Shown: piece after piece, positions 7,559 to 17,024 of the stretch
Layout: each line of letters begins with the position of its first letter
Numbering within the stretch: position 1 is the stretch's first letter
Assembly: GCA_934129745.1 (NCBI GenBank)
Contig: CAKOWZ010000001.1
Location: forward strand, 248,001 to 312,000
Length of the DNA: 64,000 nt
Direction of reading: 5' to 3'
DNA from: an uncultured Clostridia bacterium
GTDB lineage: Bacteria; Bacillota; Clostridia; TANB77; CAG-508
The notes under the pieces: generated by a model
Told to the model about the DNA's origin: nothing
The model's input: the letters and a program-made list of their open reading frames with translations, nothing else
Databases searched by the model: none
Made by a program: the position numbers and the translations under genes

Positions 7559-9928
7559 ATGAAGTTAAGTACAAATTTTTTAAAAGATTATGTTGATATA
7601 GATGTTGATGTTAAAACACTTGCTGAAGATATGACAAGAGTTGGTAATGAATATGATTCAGCTGGAAATTTGATTGAAGCTACAAATCTTATAATAGGTG
7701 AAATCAAAGAATGTGAAGAACATCCAGATTCTGATCATTTACATGTATGTAAAGTTGATGTTGGTAAAGAGATTTTACAAATTGTGTGTGGTGCACCAAA
7801 TGCCAGAAAAGGAATTAAAGTTATTGTTGCATTACCAGGAGCACAATTACCAGGTGATATTACAATTAAAAGAGGAACTATAAGAGGTGTTGAATCAAAT
7901 GGTATGATGTGTTCTTTAGCTGAATTAGGTTTAGAATCTAAATTTTTAAAACAAGAAGATAAAGAAGGAATCCACGAATTACCTGATAATGCTACAATTG
8001 GAGGAGATCCAATTAAATTTATAAAAATGGATGATAGTGTTATAGATTTTGAACTAACAGCTAATAGAGGTGATTTATTAAGTATTTTAGGTATGGCTTA
8101 TGAAGTTGGAGCTATTTATAATAAACCTGTTAAAACAATAGATTTATCACATAGTGAATCAGGATATAATGTAACAAATTCATTTAAAATTGATATTAAA
8201 ACAGATAATTGTAGTTTGTTTTTAGCTAAAAAAGTGGAAAATGTTACAATAAAAGAAAGTCCAACATTTATCAAAAATAGATTAATTGCATCAGGAATTA
8301 GACCTATTAATAATGTTGTTGATATTAGTAATTATGTAATGTTAGAAGTTGGTCAACCATTACATTTTTATGATGCTGATAGATTAGGTAATAAAATTAT
8401 TGTAAGAATGGCTGAAAATGGAGAAAAATTAACTACTCTTGATGAAGTTGAAAGAACTTTAGATGAAAATGATATTGTAATTGCAACAGAACAATCTGCA
8501 ATTGGTTTAGCAGGTGTTATGGGTGGATTAACAACAGAGGTAGAAAATTTTACAAAAAATATAATTATAGAATCAGCTATTTTTGATGGTGTAAAAGTAA
8601 GAAAAACATCTAAGAAAATTGTAAGAAGTGAAGCAAGTAATAGATTTGAAAAAGGATTAGATCCAAATAGAACATATATGGCTGTTGAAAGAGCATGTCA
8701 TTTACTTGAAAAATATGCTGATGCAACAATAATTTCAGGATTATGTATTTATGATAGAACAGATAAACAAGATAAAGAAATATTTATTACAGTTGATAAT
8801 ATAAATGATGTTTTAGGAACAGATTTATCTGAAGATGATGTAATAGATGTTTTCAAAAGATTAAAATTTACAGGTTATGCTGAAGACGGAAATATTCGTG
8901 TTTTAGTTCCAAGAAGAAGATTAGATATTTCAATTAAGGAAGATTTAATTGAAGAAGTCGGACGTATTTATGGTGTTGATAATATTAAGGGAAAATTACC
9001 AATATTACCAATGAAATCTGGTTCTTATGATAAAACAACAAGAGAAATTAGAAATAAAATGTCATCATTAGGTTTAAATGAAACATTAACATATGTTTTA
9101 GTTGGAGAAAATGAAGCAAGTAAATATACAAGTGATGATTTTGAAAACTTAAAATTACTAGATCCTTTAACAGAAGAAAGAAATACATTAAGATATAGTT
9201 TAATTCCTTCAATGGTAAAAACTTATGAATATAATAAAGCACGTAATATCAAAGATGTTTCTATATTTGAAATTGGAAAAGGATTTTTCAAAAAAGGTGA
9301 AGAATATGGTGAAAACAAAAAATTATGTGTTTTAATGTCTGGTGAATATTATTTAGGATTAGGAAATAGACAAAATGTGGATTTTTATATTATTAAAGGA
9401 ATTGCAGAAGAAATTTTGGATTATTTAGGATATGGAAATAGATATAGTTTTGTTCATATGAAACAACAAATTCCAGAATTCCACCCAGGACAAAGTGCTG
9501 ATATTTCTGTAAATAATGATATTGTAGGTGTTATTGCAAAATTACATCCCAATATTGCTAAAGATGATGTATATGTAATGGAAATTAATTTAGATAAATT
9601 ATTGGAAAAAAGAACAGGTAAAATGAAGTTTAAAGAAATTTCTAAATTCCCATCAATTAAAAAAGATTTGGCTTTTGTTGTAGATAAAAGCGTTGAATCT
9701 AAAGATATTGAAACTGTAATAAAAAAAGCAGGTGGAAGTATGCTTACAAATATTGAAGTTTTTGATGTATATACAGGAACTAATATTGGTGAAAATGAAA
9801 AATCTATTGCATATAGTTTGACATTTATGGATTCTAAGAAAACTTTAACTGAAGAAGAAGTTACAGCACTATTTGAGAAGATTATTCAAATGGTAGAAAA
9901 TAAGTGTGGAGCTAAACTTAGAAATTAA
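7559..9928 (+). CDS. pheT: Phenylalanyl-tRNA synthetase beta subunit
   Basis: A 789-residue beta subunit with the standard order: N-terminal EMAP/tRNA-binding domain (residues about 40-150, HPDSDHLHVCKVDVG, IVCGAPNAR), B3/4 editing domain (ANRGDLLSILGMA; RPINNVVDISNYVMLEVGQP), B5 domain, catalytic-like core and C-terminal FDX-ACB anticodon domain (KFPSIKKDLAFVVD). It removes misacylated Tyr-tRNA-Phe and is needed for tRNA binding. It is cotranscribed with pheS. An AT-rich inverted repeat (GAAACA/TGTTTC) follows the stop. Confidence 0.97.
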   Translation: MKLSTNFLKDYVDIDVDVKTLAEDMTRVGNEYDSAGNLIEATNLIIGEIKECEEHPDSDHLHVCKVDVGKEILQIVCGAPNARKGIKVIVALPGAQLPGDITIKRGTIRGVESNGMMCSLAELGLESKFLKQEDKEGIHELPDNATIGGDPIKFIKMDDSVIDFELTANRGDLLSILGMAYEVGAIYNKPVKTIDLSHSESGYNVTNSFKIDIKTDNCSLFLAKKVENVTIKESPTFIKNRLIASGIRPINNVVDISNYVMLEVGQPLHFYDADRLGNKIIVRMAENGEKLTTLDEVERTLDENDIVIATEQSAIGLAGVMGGLTTEVENFTKNIIIESAIFDGVKVRKTSKKIVRSEASNRFEKGLDPNRTYMAVERACHLLEKYADATIISGLCIYDRTDKQDKEIFITVDNINDVLGTDLSEDDVIDVFKRLKFTGYAEDGNIRVLVPRRRLDISIKEDLIEEVGRIYGVDNIKGKLPILPMKSGSYDKTTREIRNKMSSLGLNETLTYVLVGENEASKYTSDDFENLKLLDPLTEERNTLRYSLIPSMVKTYEYNKARNIKDVSIFEIGKGFFKKGEEYGENKKLCVLMSGEYYLGLGNRQNVDFYIIKGIAEEILDYLGYGNRYSFVHMKQQIPEFHPGQSADISVNNDIVGVIAKLHPNIAKDDVYVMEINLDKLLEKRTGKMKFKEISKFPSIKKDLAFVVDKSVESKDIETVIKKAGGSMLTNIEVFDVYTGTNIGENEKSIAYSLTFMDSKKTLTEEEVTALFEKIIQMVENKCGAKLRN

Positions 9929-10024
9929 ATGAAACATTTGCAAAAAAATTTTTGTTTCCATTGAAAAAAATAATTTTTTATGTTACTATGATAATGTAGA
10001 TTAAATATAAAGGAGGACATTATT

Positions 10025-10129
10025 ATGTCAAAAGGAAATAATATTTTTGTAAAAATTATGGCTGGAATTTTAGCAGGATTGATGTTAGGTTCTTCATGTT
10101 TAACATTAATATTTTGTTTTATAAGATAA
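10025..10129 (+). CDS. Small single-span membrane protein (34 aa)
   Basis: A short ORF with a very good ribosome site (AGGAGG at about 10012-10017). It encodes MSKGNNIFVKIMAGILAG and continues through a hydrophobic stretch with two Cys residues to a basic end (FIR). The shape is a basic N-terminus plus one transmembrane helix, as in small stress-associated membrane peptides of Firmicutes, but I do not recognise the family. It lies alone between pheT and cdaA. Confidence 0.55.
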   Translation: MSKGNNIFVKIMAGILAGLMLGSSCLTLIFCFIR

Positions 10130-10229
10130 TTAAACAATATAATATATAATAATAAAACATCAGAAAAAATAATTTAAAATGTAGGTAGTATAATAATAAA
10201 TAGTAGAAAAATGAAATAGGAGAATTAAT

Positions 10230-11129
10230 ATGATAGATAATTTCTTATCAAACATAGATACATATTTTCAACATAATATAGTAGAATATTTAAATGAATT
10301 ATACCAATACCCAATAAAACTTATTCCAGTAATTTTAGATTTAGCAATTGTTATTTTTATAATTTATAAATTTATCAAATCATCTAAAAAGACTAGAGTT
10401 TGGCAACTTTTAAAAGGAATTGTGTTATATGTAGTAATTACAGCATTAAGTTCAGTTTTGCATTTAAAAATATTGAATTTTATATTAACTTCATTTTTAT
10501 CATATGGTGTTATTGCATTAATTGTAATATTCCAACCAGAGCTTAGAAGAGCATTAGAACAACTTGGAACAAACAAGATTACAAAATTCTTTGGAATTGA
10601 GAAAGATTTACAAACAAAAAATAAAGAAGATATTTACAAAATTGTAATTGCTGTAAATGAACTTGCTGCTAGTAAAACAGGTGCATTAATTGTTTTGGAA
10701 AGAGATATTAAATTACAAGATATAATTGATACAGGAGTTATGATTAATTCAGATGTTTCACCACAATTATTGGTAAACATATTTGTTCCAAATACACCTT
10801 TACATGATGGTGCTGTTATAATTAGTTCAAATAGAATTATGGCTGCTGCTTGTATTTTACCACTTGCTAATGATAATGATATCTCAAAAGCTTTAGGAAC
10901 AAGACATAGAGCTGCTTTAGGAATGTCTAAAGAAACAGATAGTATTGTTATAATTGTTTCTGAAGAATCTGGAAAAGTGTCTGTTGCTAAAGAAGGAAAA
11001 TTGATTATTGATATTGATGAAGATAATTTAAGACAATTATTATTAGATAATGTTAATGGTGTTGATAGTAATTTGGATAAACTTAGAAGAAAGTTTAATG
11101 GGAAACAACAAGTTGAAGTTAAAAAATAA
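10230..11129 (+). CDS. cdaA: Diadenylate cyclase CdaA (c-di-AMP synthase)
   Basis: Membrane-bound diadenylate cyclase that makes c-di-AMP from two ATP. Three hydrophobic segments at residues about 30-100 are followed by the DAC (DisA_N) domain with the family signatures PLHDGAVII and GTRHRAALGMS, which supply the Asp-Gly-Ala and Arg-His-Arg active-site motifs. It is 299 residues. CdaA usually sits in a cdaA-cdaR-glmM operon; here no cdaR or glmM follows and a terminator closes the gene, so CdaR is absent from this locus. Confidence 0.95.
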   Translation: MIDNFLSNIDTYFQHNIVEYLNELYQYPIKLIPVILDLAIVIFIIYKFIKSSKKTRVWQLLKGIVLYVVITALSSVLHLKILNFILTSFLSYGVIALIVIFQPELRRALEQLGTNKITKFFGIEKDLQTKNKEDIYKIVIAVNELAASKTGALIVLERDIKLQDIIDTGVMINSDVSPQLLVNIFVPNTPLHDGAVIISSNRIMAAACILPLANDNDISKALGTRHRAALGMSKETDSIVIIVSEESGKVSVAKEGKLIIDIDEDNLRQLLLDNVNGVDSNLDKLRRKFNGKQQVEVKK

Positions 11130-11132
11130 AGA

Positions 11133-11168
11133 AAAACGCCCTTTAGGAAATGCCTGAAAGGGTGTTTT
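11133..11168 (+). terminator. Terminator after cdaA
   Basis: AAAACGCCCTTT pairs with AAAGGGTGTTTT. It is GC-stemmed and flanked by A and T runs. Confidence 0.85.
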
Positions 11169-11297
11169 GCACTAAAACAGAAACAAAAATTTTTACAAAT
11201 ATTGGAAAAGGTTTATTATAAAAATACATAAAGAATAAATAATAAAAAAATATAAGAAATAAAAATATAAATTAAATATAAATGGAGAATATAAATA

Positions 11298-12038
11298 ATG
11301 AGAAATATAAAACTAACAATAGAATATGATGGAAAAGATTTTAATGGATGGCAAAAACAACCAAATAAATTAAATATTCAGGGTGAAATTGAAAGAGCAA
11401 TTCAAGAAATTACAAAAGAAGAAAAAATTGAATTAAATGCATCAGGAAGAACAGATGCAGGTGTTCATGCTTTAGGGCAAGTTGCTAATTTTAAAACAAA
11501 TAGTAAAATGCCTGTTGAAAAATTTCCAATTGCAATTAATACAAAAGTAAAAAAATCTATTGTTATAAAAAATGCTGAAGAAGTTCCTGAAAGATTTCAT
11601 AGTAGATATAATTGTAAACAAAAAACTTATAGATATATAATTAATAATTCAGAATATGGTAGTGCAATTTATAGAAATCAGGAATATCATGTTCCAATTA
11701 AATTAGATGTTGAAGAAATGAAAAAAGCTGTTAAATTTTTTGAAGGTGAACATGATTTTAAAGGATTTAAAGCAAGTGGAACTAGTAGCAAAAATAGTGT
11801 CAGAAAAATTTTTAAAACAAAAGTTGAATTACATGATGATTCAAGAATTTATATTGAATTAACTGGAAGCGGATTTTTATATAATATGGTTAGAATTATT
11901 TCAGGAACTTTAGTTGATGTTGGTCTTGGAAAAATTAAGGCTGAAGATATTCCTGAAATTATTTTATCAGGTGATAGACAAATGGCAGGAAAAACATTGC
12001 CACCACAGGGATTGTATTTGTTAAAAGTTGAGTATTAA
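11298..12038 (+). CDS. truA: tRNA pseudouridine synthase A
   Basis: Makes pseudouridine at positions 38-40 of the tRNA anticodon arm. The 246-residue protein has the TruA start (IKLTIEYDGKDFNGWQKQP) and the catalytic-Asp motif ASGRTDAGVHALGQ (Asp at about residue 54), then KTYRYIINN and GSGFLYNMVRIISGTLVDVG. It is a single gene with TGGAGAA before the ATG. Confidence 0.97.
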   Translation: MRNIKLTIEYDGKDFNGWQKQPNKLNIQGEIERAIQEITKEEKIELNASGRTDAGVHALGQVANFKTNSKMPVEKFPIAINTKVKKSIVIKNAEEVPERFHSRYNCKQKTYRYIINNSEYGSAIYRNQEYHVPIKLDVEEMKKAVKFFEGEHDFKGFKASGTSSKNSVRKIFKTKVELHDDSRIYIELTGSGFLYNMVRIISGTLVDVGLGKIKAEDIPEIILSGDRQMAGKTLPPQGLYLLKVEY

Positions 12039-12268
12039 TTTTGTGGAATTTTAGTGACTTTAGTTATTTTAATGGCATTTAAAATTAAATATTTATTTAA
12101 GTGATTTAATGATACATGAAATATTTTACGATTTAATAATATTTAAAAATAAAATATATATTAGATTTTAATTTTAATAAAGGTAAATAAAAGAAATAAA
12201 TGCAATAAATGTAACAAAAAATTATGCAAAGAATAATATATATAAAAATTTGAATAGGAGAAATGTCT

Positions 12269-12703
12269 ATGAATAATTTATTATTATTTTTTGCAATTCC
12301 AGTAGCCACAATAATTTTAGCAATTGTATTACAAAAACTTATACATTCGCCATTATTAGTTGCTGCAACATTTTTTGCAATTTTTTTAGTAGTAACATTT
12401 GCAGCATTTGATGAAAGTTTTCTTGTTTTTGCAATTGCATATACATTAATAGCATATATAACAGCATTAATTACAAGATTTATATGTTGTTTAATACGAA
12501 ACAGTGATAATCCATGTATAAATGGATCATTAAATACAAATAATGGAAATAGTAATGATTCTGATGAAGATGATTGTTGCTGTTGTTGTAATAGAAGTTC
12601 TGAAGAACAGAATTCAACAAATCAAAATGTGGTAAATCAATATTCTGGAAATTATTGTTTTCCACGAAATTTTCAAAGAAGATATATGATAGGAAGAAGA
12701 TAA
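12269..12703 (+). CDS. Membrane protein with a Cys-rich cytoplasmic or exposed tail
   Basis: About 144 residues. The first 70 are hydrophobic with three likely membrane spans. The polar remainder is Asn/Ser/Asp-rich and carries a run of five cysteines (EDDCCCCCNRSS), with two further Cys pairs nearby. I chose ATG 12269 over 12263 because AGGAG at 12256-12260 is about 8 bases before 12269. I do not recognise a family. The clustered cysteines could bind metal or be modified; that is speculation. It is adjacent to spoIVB, with no terminator seen between them. Confidence 0.6.
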   Translation: MNNLLLFFAIPVATIILAIVLQKLIHSPLLVAATFFAIFLVVTFAAFDESFLVFAIAYTLIAYITALITRFICCLIRNSDNPCINGSLNTNNGNSNDSDEDDCCCCCNRSSEEQNSTNQNVVNQYSGNYCFPRNFQRRYMIGRR

Positions 12704-12775
12704 ATAAAAAAGTGTTAAAATTAATAAATTTGGGTAATCTAATTTTAAATAGAAAAATCAAAATTTGGAGGAACT

Positions 12776-14024
12776 ATGAGAAAAAAGATTAAACCAATTT
12801 TATTAATTTTATTTTTTTTGCTAATATATGTGTATGTTTGTAATATAACATTAATCCCAAACAATATTGTTGTTTTTCAAGGTGAACAAGTAAATTTTAA
12901 GACATTATATGGTATTGAAATTAAATCTAACAAAAAGAATTTAGGAGCATATGATATAATGCAAACAGCTACAAATCTGTCTGAAAAAGTTTCAGATAAG
13001 GTTGGAAATGTTAGTTTAAGTTTAGATTTATTTGGAACAATTCCATTAAAAAAAATTGATGTAAATGTATTACCAAGAACTAAAGTAATACCAATGGGAA
13101 ATACAATAGGAATGAAATTATATACAGATGGTGTTTTAGTTGTTGGTATGTCAGAAATTAGAGGAGAAGATAATATAGATTACAGACCATATGAGAATTC
13201 TGGAATTAAAGAAGGAGATAGGATTATTCAGGTAAATAATATTGGAATAAAAAATACAGAAGAATTGGTAAAAAATGTTAATAAATGTAATGGAAATGAA
13301 GTTGAAATTGTATATGTTAGAGATGATAATGAAAACAAAACTACAATTAAACCTGTTAAAACTGATGATAATGAATATAAATTAGGATTATGGGTTAGAG
13401 ATGCTGCTGCAGGTGTTGGAACAATAACATTTTATGAACCATCAACAGGAATGTTTGCTGCTTTAGGACATGGAATTACTGATATTGACACAGGGGATAT
13501 AGTTGATATATCAAATGGTGAGTTAACCACAAGTAATATAGTTTCAATAAAAAAAGGTACAAGGGGAAATCCAGGGGAAATAAGAGGAACTATTGAAAAT
13601 AGTGTAAAATTAGGTGAAATTTATAAAAATGGAGCTTTTGGGGTATGTGGAAATGTTACCAATAAGGAAAATTTAAGTATTTCTGAATCAGAGGAAATGG
13701 AAGTTGCATTAAGAAGTGAGATAAAAGAAGGAAAAGCATATATTATTTGCCAATTGGAAAATGGGAAAAAAGATAAGTATGAGATTGAGATAGAAAAAAT
13801 TTATGTTAGCAATAATTATGATAATAAAAGTATGTTGATTAAAGTTACTGATAAAAGATTGTTGGAAAAAACTGGTGGAATTATTCAGGGAATGAGTGGT
13901 TCTCCTATTGTTCAAGATGGAAGATTTGTACGGTGCTGTGACACATGTTTTGGTGCAAGATCCAACTCAGGGGTATGCGGTTTTTGGAGATATGATGATA
14001 AAACAAATGAGAGAAGTTAAATAA
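12776..14024 (+). CDS. spoIVB: SpoIVB sporulation serine protease, with one +1 frame change at CGG
   Basis: SpoIVB is the forespore-secreted S55 protease that triggers pro-sigma-K processing. Visible here are an N-terminal membrane anchor (residues 4-22), a PDZ domain (about 140-190, IKEGDRIIQVNN), the catalytic-His motif AALGHGITD and the Ser motif GMSGSP. Read in one frame the protein loses its conserved end at codon 386 and stops at 14020. Skipping C13931 restores GAVTHVLVQDPTQGY and a TAA at 14022-14024, giving a normal 415-residue SpoIVB; GAVTH is the expected family sequence. The in-frame codon at the break is CGG. Either a +1 frameshift or an inserted base explains this. GGAGG precedes ATG 12776. 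Confidence 0.9.
13931..13933 (+). other. Candidate +1 frameshift site in spoIVB (GTA CGG T)
   Basis: The zero-frame codon CGG follows GTA. Moving one base forward gives GGT GCT GTG and restores the conserved SpoIVB C-terminus. It is one of four identical-type sites in the window. Confidence 0.6.
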
Positions 14025-14045
14025 AAAAAGAAAATATTCTAAAAA

Positions 14046-14086
14046 AAATGAATTAATTATGAATGTTCATAATTAATTCATTTTTT
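14046..14086 (+). terminator. Terminator after spoIVB
   Basis: ATGAATTAATTATGAA pairs with TTCATAATTAATTCAT across a short loop, followed by TTTTT. Confidence 0.8.
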
Positions 14087-14169
14087 AGAAAATATAAAAT
14101 AAATTCATTAAAAAATATATAGACACCAATTGCATAAAATGATAAAATAATATTATGGAGGCTGATAAA

Positions 14170-15276
14170 ATGGCAAAAAGAAAAAATAATGGGTTTATAC
14201 ATTTTTTAGAAATTTTGATAATAGTTTTAGTAAGTATAGTAATAATATTTTTTATATTAAATAAAATAGAACCAGAAAAATTAAAACAAGTAATGGAAAC
14301 AGCATCAGAAAAAATACAATTAATAAGTGATAATATACAAGAAAAAGTTAATGGAACACCTGTAATACCAGATAATATTGAATTCCCAGAAAAAGAAGAT
14401 TTAACAGGAGCACAAAGACATTATCATTATGAACAATTAAATAATACAGCAAAAAAAATATATATATCAATTGAAAATAATATTGACAAATTAAAAAATG
14501 GAGAAGACAATATCCAATTACCACCAAGCTTAAATGATGATGCAAATTCAAGTTCAGATGGAAAACAATATATAGCAACAGAATTTCAAAATGCATGGGA
14601 TGCATTTATTGCAGACAAATCAGAATGTTTTTATTTAGATAGTAGCAAAGTATGTCTAGTAAGCAAAATGACAACAAAAGGTTCAAAAACTACATATGAA
14701 TTTTTCATTGGAAAAGGTGATAATAAATCATATTTTATAGATGAATTTACAAGTAAACAACAAGTAGAAAAAGCTGAGTTAGAAGTGAAAAACGTAAAAG
14801 ATGAAATATTAAAAAATGCAAGTGGAAACAATTATGAAAAAATGAAATATGTTCATGATTGGATTGTTGATAATGTGGATTATGATGGAACTAATGGAAA
14901 AAATAGTTCAAATATTTATGGATGTTTGATTGAAAAAAAAGTTGTATGTGAAGGTTATGCACGTGCATTTAAATATTTGATGGATGAGTTAGATATTCCG
15001 TGTGTATTGGTTTCAGGTTATGCAACTGATGAAAATGGAAAAACAGAAAGACATGCATGGAACTATGTATATATTAAAAATGAATGGTTTGCAATTGATA
15101 CAACTTGGGATGATCCTATTATTATTGGTAATGGTAGAATTAATGATAAAATTAAATATAAATATTTCTTAAAAGGTAGCAATACTATGAATAAAGATCA
15201 TGAAGTTGTTGGGCAAATTACGAAAAACGGGTTTAAGTTTGAATATCCTGATTTATCTGTAGATGATATTAAATAG
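14170..15276 (+). CDS. Membrane-anchored transglutaminase-like protein
   Basis: A 368-residue protein with an N-terminal basic segment and one transmembrane helix (residues about 12-35), a linker, and a C-terminal transglutaminase-like cysteine-protease fold. The catalytic triad positions are visible: Cys in KVVCEGYARAFKYL, His in ERHAWNYVYI and Asp in AIDTTWDDP. Such extracellular domains act on cell-wall peptides or proteins. ATG 14170 is the start: GGAGG at 14157-14161 is 8 bases upstream, whereas the ATG at 14155 overlaps that site. It is convergent with murC. Confidence 0.85.
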   Translation: MAKRKNNGFIHFLEILIIVLVSIVIIFFILNKIEPEKLKQVMETASEKIQLISDNIQEKVNGTPVIPDNIEFPEKEDLTGAQRHYHYEQLNNTAKKIYISIENNIDKLKNGEDNIQLPPSLNDDANSSSDGKQYIATEFQNAWDAFIADKSECFYLDSSKVCLVSKMTTKGSKTTYEFFIGKGDNKSYFIDEFTSKQQVEKAELEVKNVKDEILKNASGNNYEKMKYVHDWIVDNVDYDGTNGKNSSNIYGCLIEKKVVCEGYARAFKYLMDELDIPCVLVSGYATDENGKTERHAWNYVYIKNEWFAIDTTWDDPIIIGNGRINDKIKYKYFLKGSNTMNKDHEVVGQITKNGFKFEYPDLSVDDIK

Positions 15277-15280
15277 TAAA

Positions 15281-15329
15281 AAAATTTTTGAGGTGGCAAT
15301 GAAACAAAATTGCAACCTCAAAATTTTTT
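15281..15329. terminator. Bidirectional terminator between the transglutaminase gene and murC
   Basis: AAATTTTTGAGGT pairs with AACCTCAAAATTT, giving T runs on both strands, with an inner GCAAT/ATTGC pairing. It serves both convergent genes. Confidence 0.8.
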
Positions 15330-15332
15330 CGT

Positions 15333-16730
15333 TTATTTATTTTCAACTAATAAATCTTTAACATCAGTAACAGTTCCAGCACCTAATGTTAAAACAATAT
15401 CATTATTAAGAGCATGAGATTTAACAAATTTAGCAATTTCATTAAAATCTGAAATATAATAAGCTTTTCTACCTAATTTTTGAATCTCATTGACTAAATC
15501 TTTTGAACTAATATTATAAGTATTTTTTTCTCGTGCAGCATAAATATCTGTAATAATTATATTATCAAATAAAATCAAAGCTTTAGCAAAATCAGTTAAT
15601 AAGTTTTTTGTTCTACTATAAGTATGTGGTTGGAAAATAACCCAAGATTTATTATATGATGTATTTTTCATTGCTTCAGCAGTTGCTCGAATTTCAGTAG
15701 GGTGATGTCCATAATCATCAAATACACTTACATGATTTCCAAATTCACCAACATATTCAAACCTTCTATGAGCACCAGTAAATTTTAATAAACCATTTTT
15801 GATTTGTTCTTTATTTAATCCATACATATGGCAAACACCAATACATGCAAGAGCATTCATTACATTATGAATTCCAGTAACTGAAAGTGAAATTGTTTTG
15901 TAAAATGTATTATTATAATAAACATCAAAAGTAGGGAATCCATTTTTATTAAATGTAACATTTCTTGCAACAAAATTAGCATTTTGATTTTTCATACCAA
16001 AAGTGATTGTTTTAGCTTCTGTGCATTTTGATAATGTTGAACAATTTGGATCATCACTATTTATAACAAGTAAACCATTTGCAGGTAATAATTTAACATA
16101 TTTTTTGAATGCTAAAACTATGTGTTCCATATCTTTAAAATAATCTAAATGGTCATTATCAATATTCAAAATTATTTCTGTTTTAGGATAAAATTTCAAA
16201 AAGCTTTCAACATATTCGCAAGCTTCAATAATGAAATATTCACTATTTCCAAGTCTATAATTTGCATTTATTTGTTTAAAAAATGCACCAACTTGAATTG
16301 TAGGGTCAAGTTTTCCTTCTAGAAAACAGCTTGAAATCATTGATGTTGTAGTAGTTTTACCATGTGTTCCTGAAACACAAATTGTATCATTAAAAACTTT
16401 TGTTAATAATCCTAAAAAATCTCCTCTTTCAATTGTTGGTATATATAATTCTCTTGCTTTAACAAGTTCAGGGTCATCAGGTTTTATAGCAGCTGTGTAA
16501 ACAACTAAATCTGATTTTGCTACATTTTCTAAATCATGTCCTATTGTAACTGGAATTCCGTGTGATATTAAATCATCAGTATATTCAGATTGAGCGGCAT
16601 CTGAACCTGTTACACTAAATCCCCAGTGTTTAAGTATTTCGGCAATTCCACTCATACTTACTCCACCAATACCTATCATATGTATTTTTTTATATTTTTC
16701 TAATTCTTCTAGATTAGCCAATTTAAACAC
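15333..16730 (-). CDS. murC: UDP-N-acetylmuramate--L-alanine ligase
   Basis: Adds L-Ala to UDP-MurNAc in cytoplasmic peptidoglycan synthesis. The 465-residue protein shows the N-terminal Rossmann motif IGIGGVSMSGIAEIL, the ATP loop SGTHGKTTTTSMIS, the central NIDNDHLDYF motif and the C-terminal domain with DDYGHHPTEIRAT and HTYSRTKNL. It stands alone on the minus strand; AGGAG precedes the ATG on that strand. The 294 bases upstream to minD hold the minD promoter but no other gene. Confidence 0.97.
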   Translation of the reverse strand: MFKLANLEELEKYKKIHMIGIGGVSMSGIAEILKHWGFSVTGSDAAQSEYTDDLISHGIPVTIGHDLENVAKSDLVVYTAAIKPDDPELVKARELYIPTIERGDFLGLLTKVFNDTICVSGTHGKTTTTSMISSCFLEGKLDPTIQVGAFFKQINANYRLGNSEYFIIEACEYVESFLKFYPKTEIILNIDNDHLDYFKDMEHIVLAFKKYVKLLPANGLLVINSDDPNCSTLSKCTEAKTITFGMKNQNANFVARNVTFNKNGFPTFDVYYNNTFYKTISLSVTGIHNVMNALACIGVCHMYGLNKEQIKNGLLKFTGAHRRFEYVGEFGNHVSVFDDYGHHPTEIRATAEAMKNTSYNKSWVIFQPHTYSRTKNLLTDFAKALILFDNIIITDIYAAREKNTYNISSKDLVNEIQKLGRKAYYISDFNEIAKFVKSHALNNDIVLTLGAGTVTDVKDLLVENK

Positions 16731-16896
16731 TCTCCTTTTAAATATATATATTCAAAATAAAATTATCTTAGTACATTATATATAAATCATGAACATTTTT
16801 CAATAGTTTTATGCTTTATTTAGTAAAAATGAAACAAAATTGCCTAGTCACCAAATGTTTTATTCAAAACTGAAAAAATAAAAAAACTGAAAAAAT

Positions 16897-16925
16897 TTGA
16901 CTTTTTTTGAAATTTATTGTATTAT
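16897..16925 (+). promoter_or_regulatory. Promoter of minDE
   Basis: TTGACT at 16897-16902, a 17-base spacer and TATTAT at 16920-16925, about 100 bases before minD. Confidence 0.65.
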
Positions 16926-17024
16926 TAAAAGGTAACTTTTGATATATGACTATTTTAATGTTTTAGAAAAATGATTATGTTTTCTAAAAATTATATTTTA
17001 AATAGTATTAGGAGGAAATATAAA

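Noticed and set aside
7698..7883. A 61-codon frame inside pheT, and many minus-strand frames within the AT-rich genes
   Set aside because: They lie wholly inside strongly conserved genes, have low-complexity Leu/Phe/Tyr-rich products and no ribosome sites.
8880..8895. ACGG in pheT and similar places as further inserted-C sites
   Set aside because: There the C closes a normal codon (GAC GGA, TAC GGA, AAC GGG) and the frame continues, so these are not insertions; ACGG alone does not mark an error.
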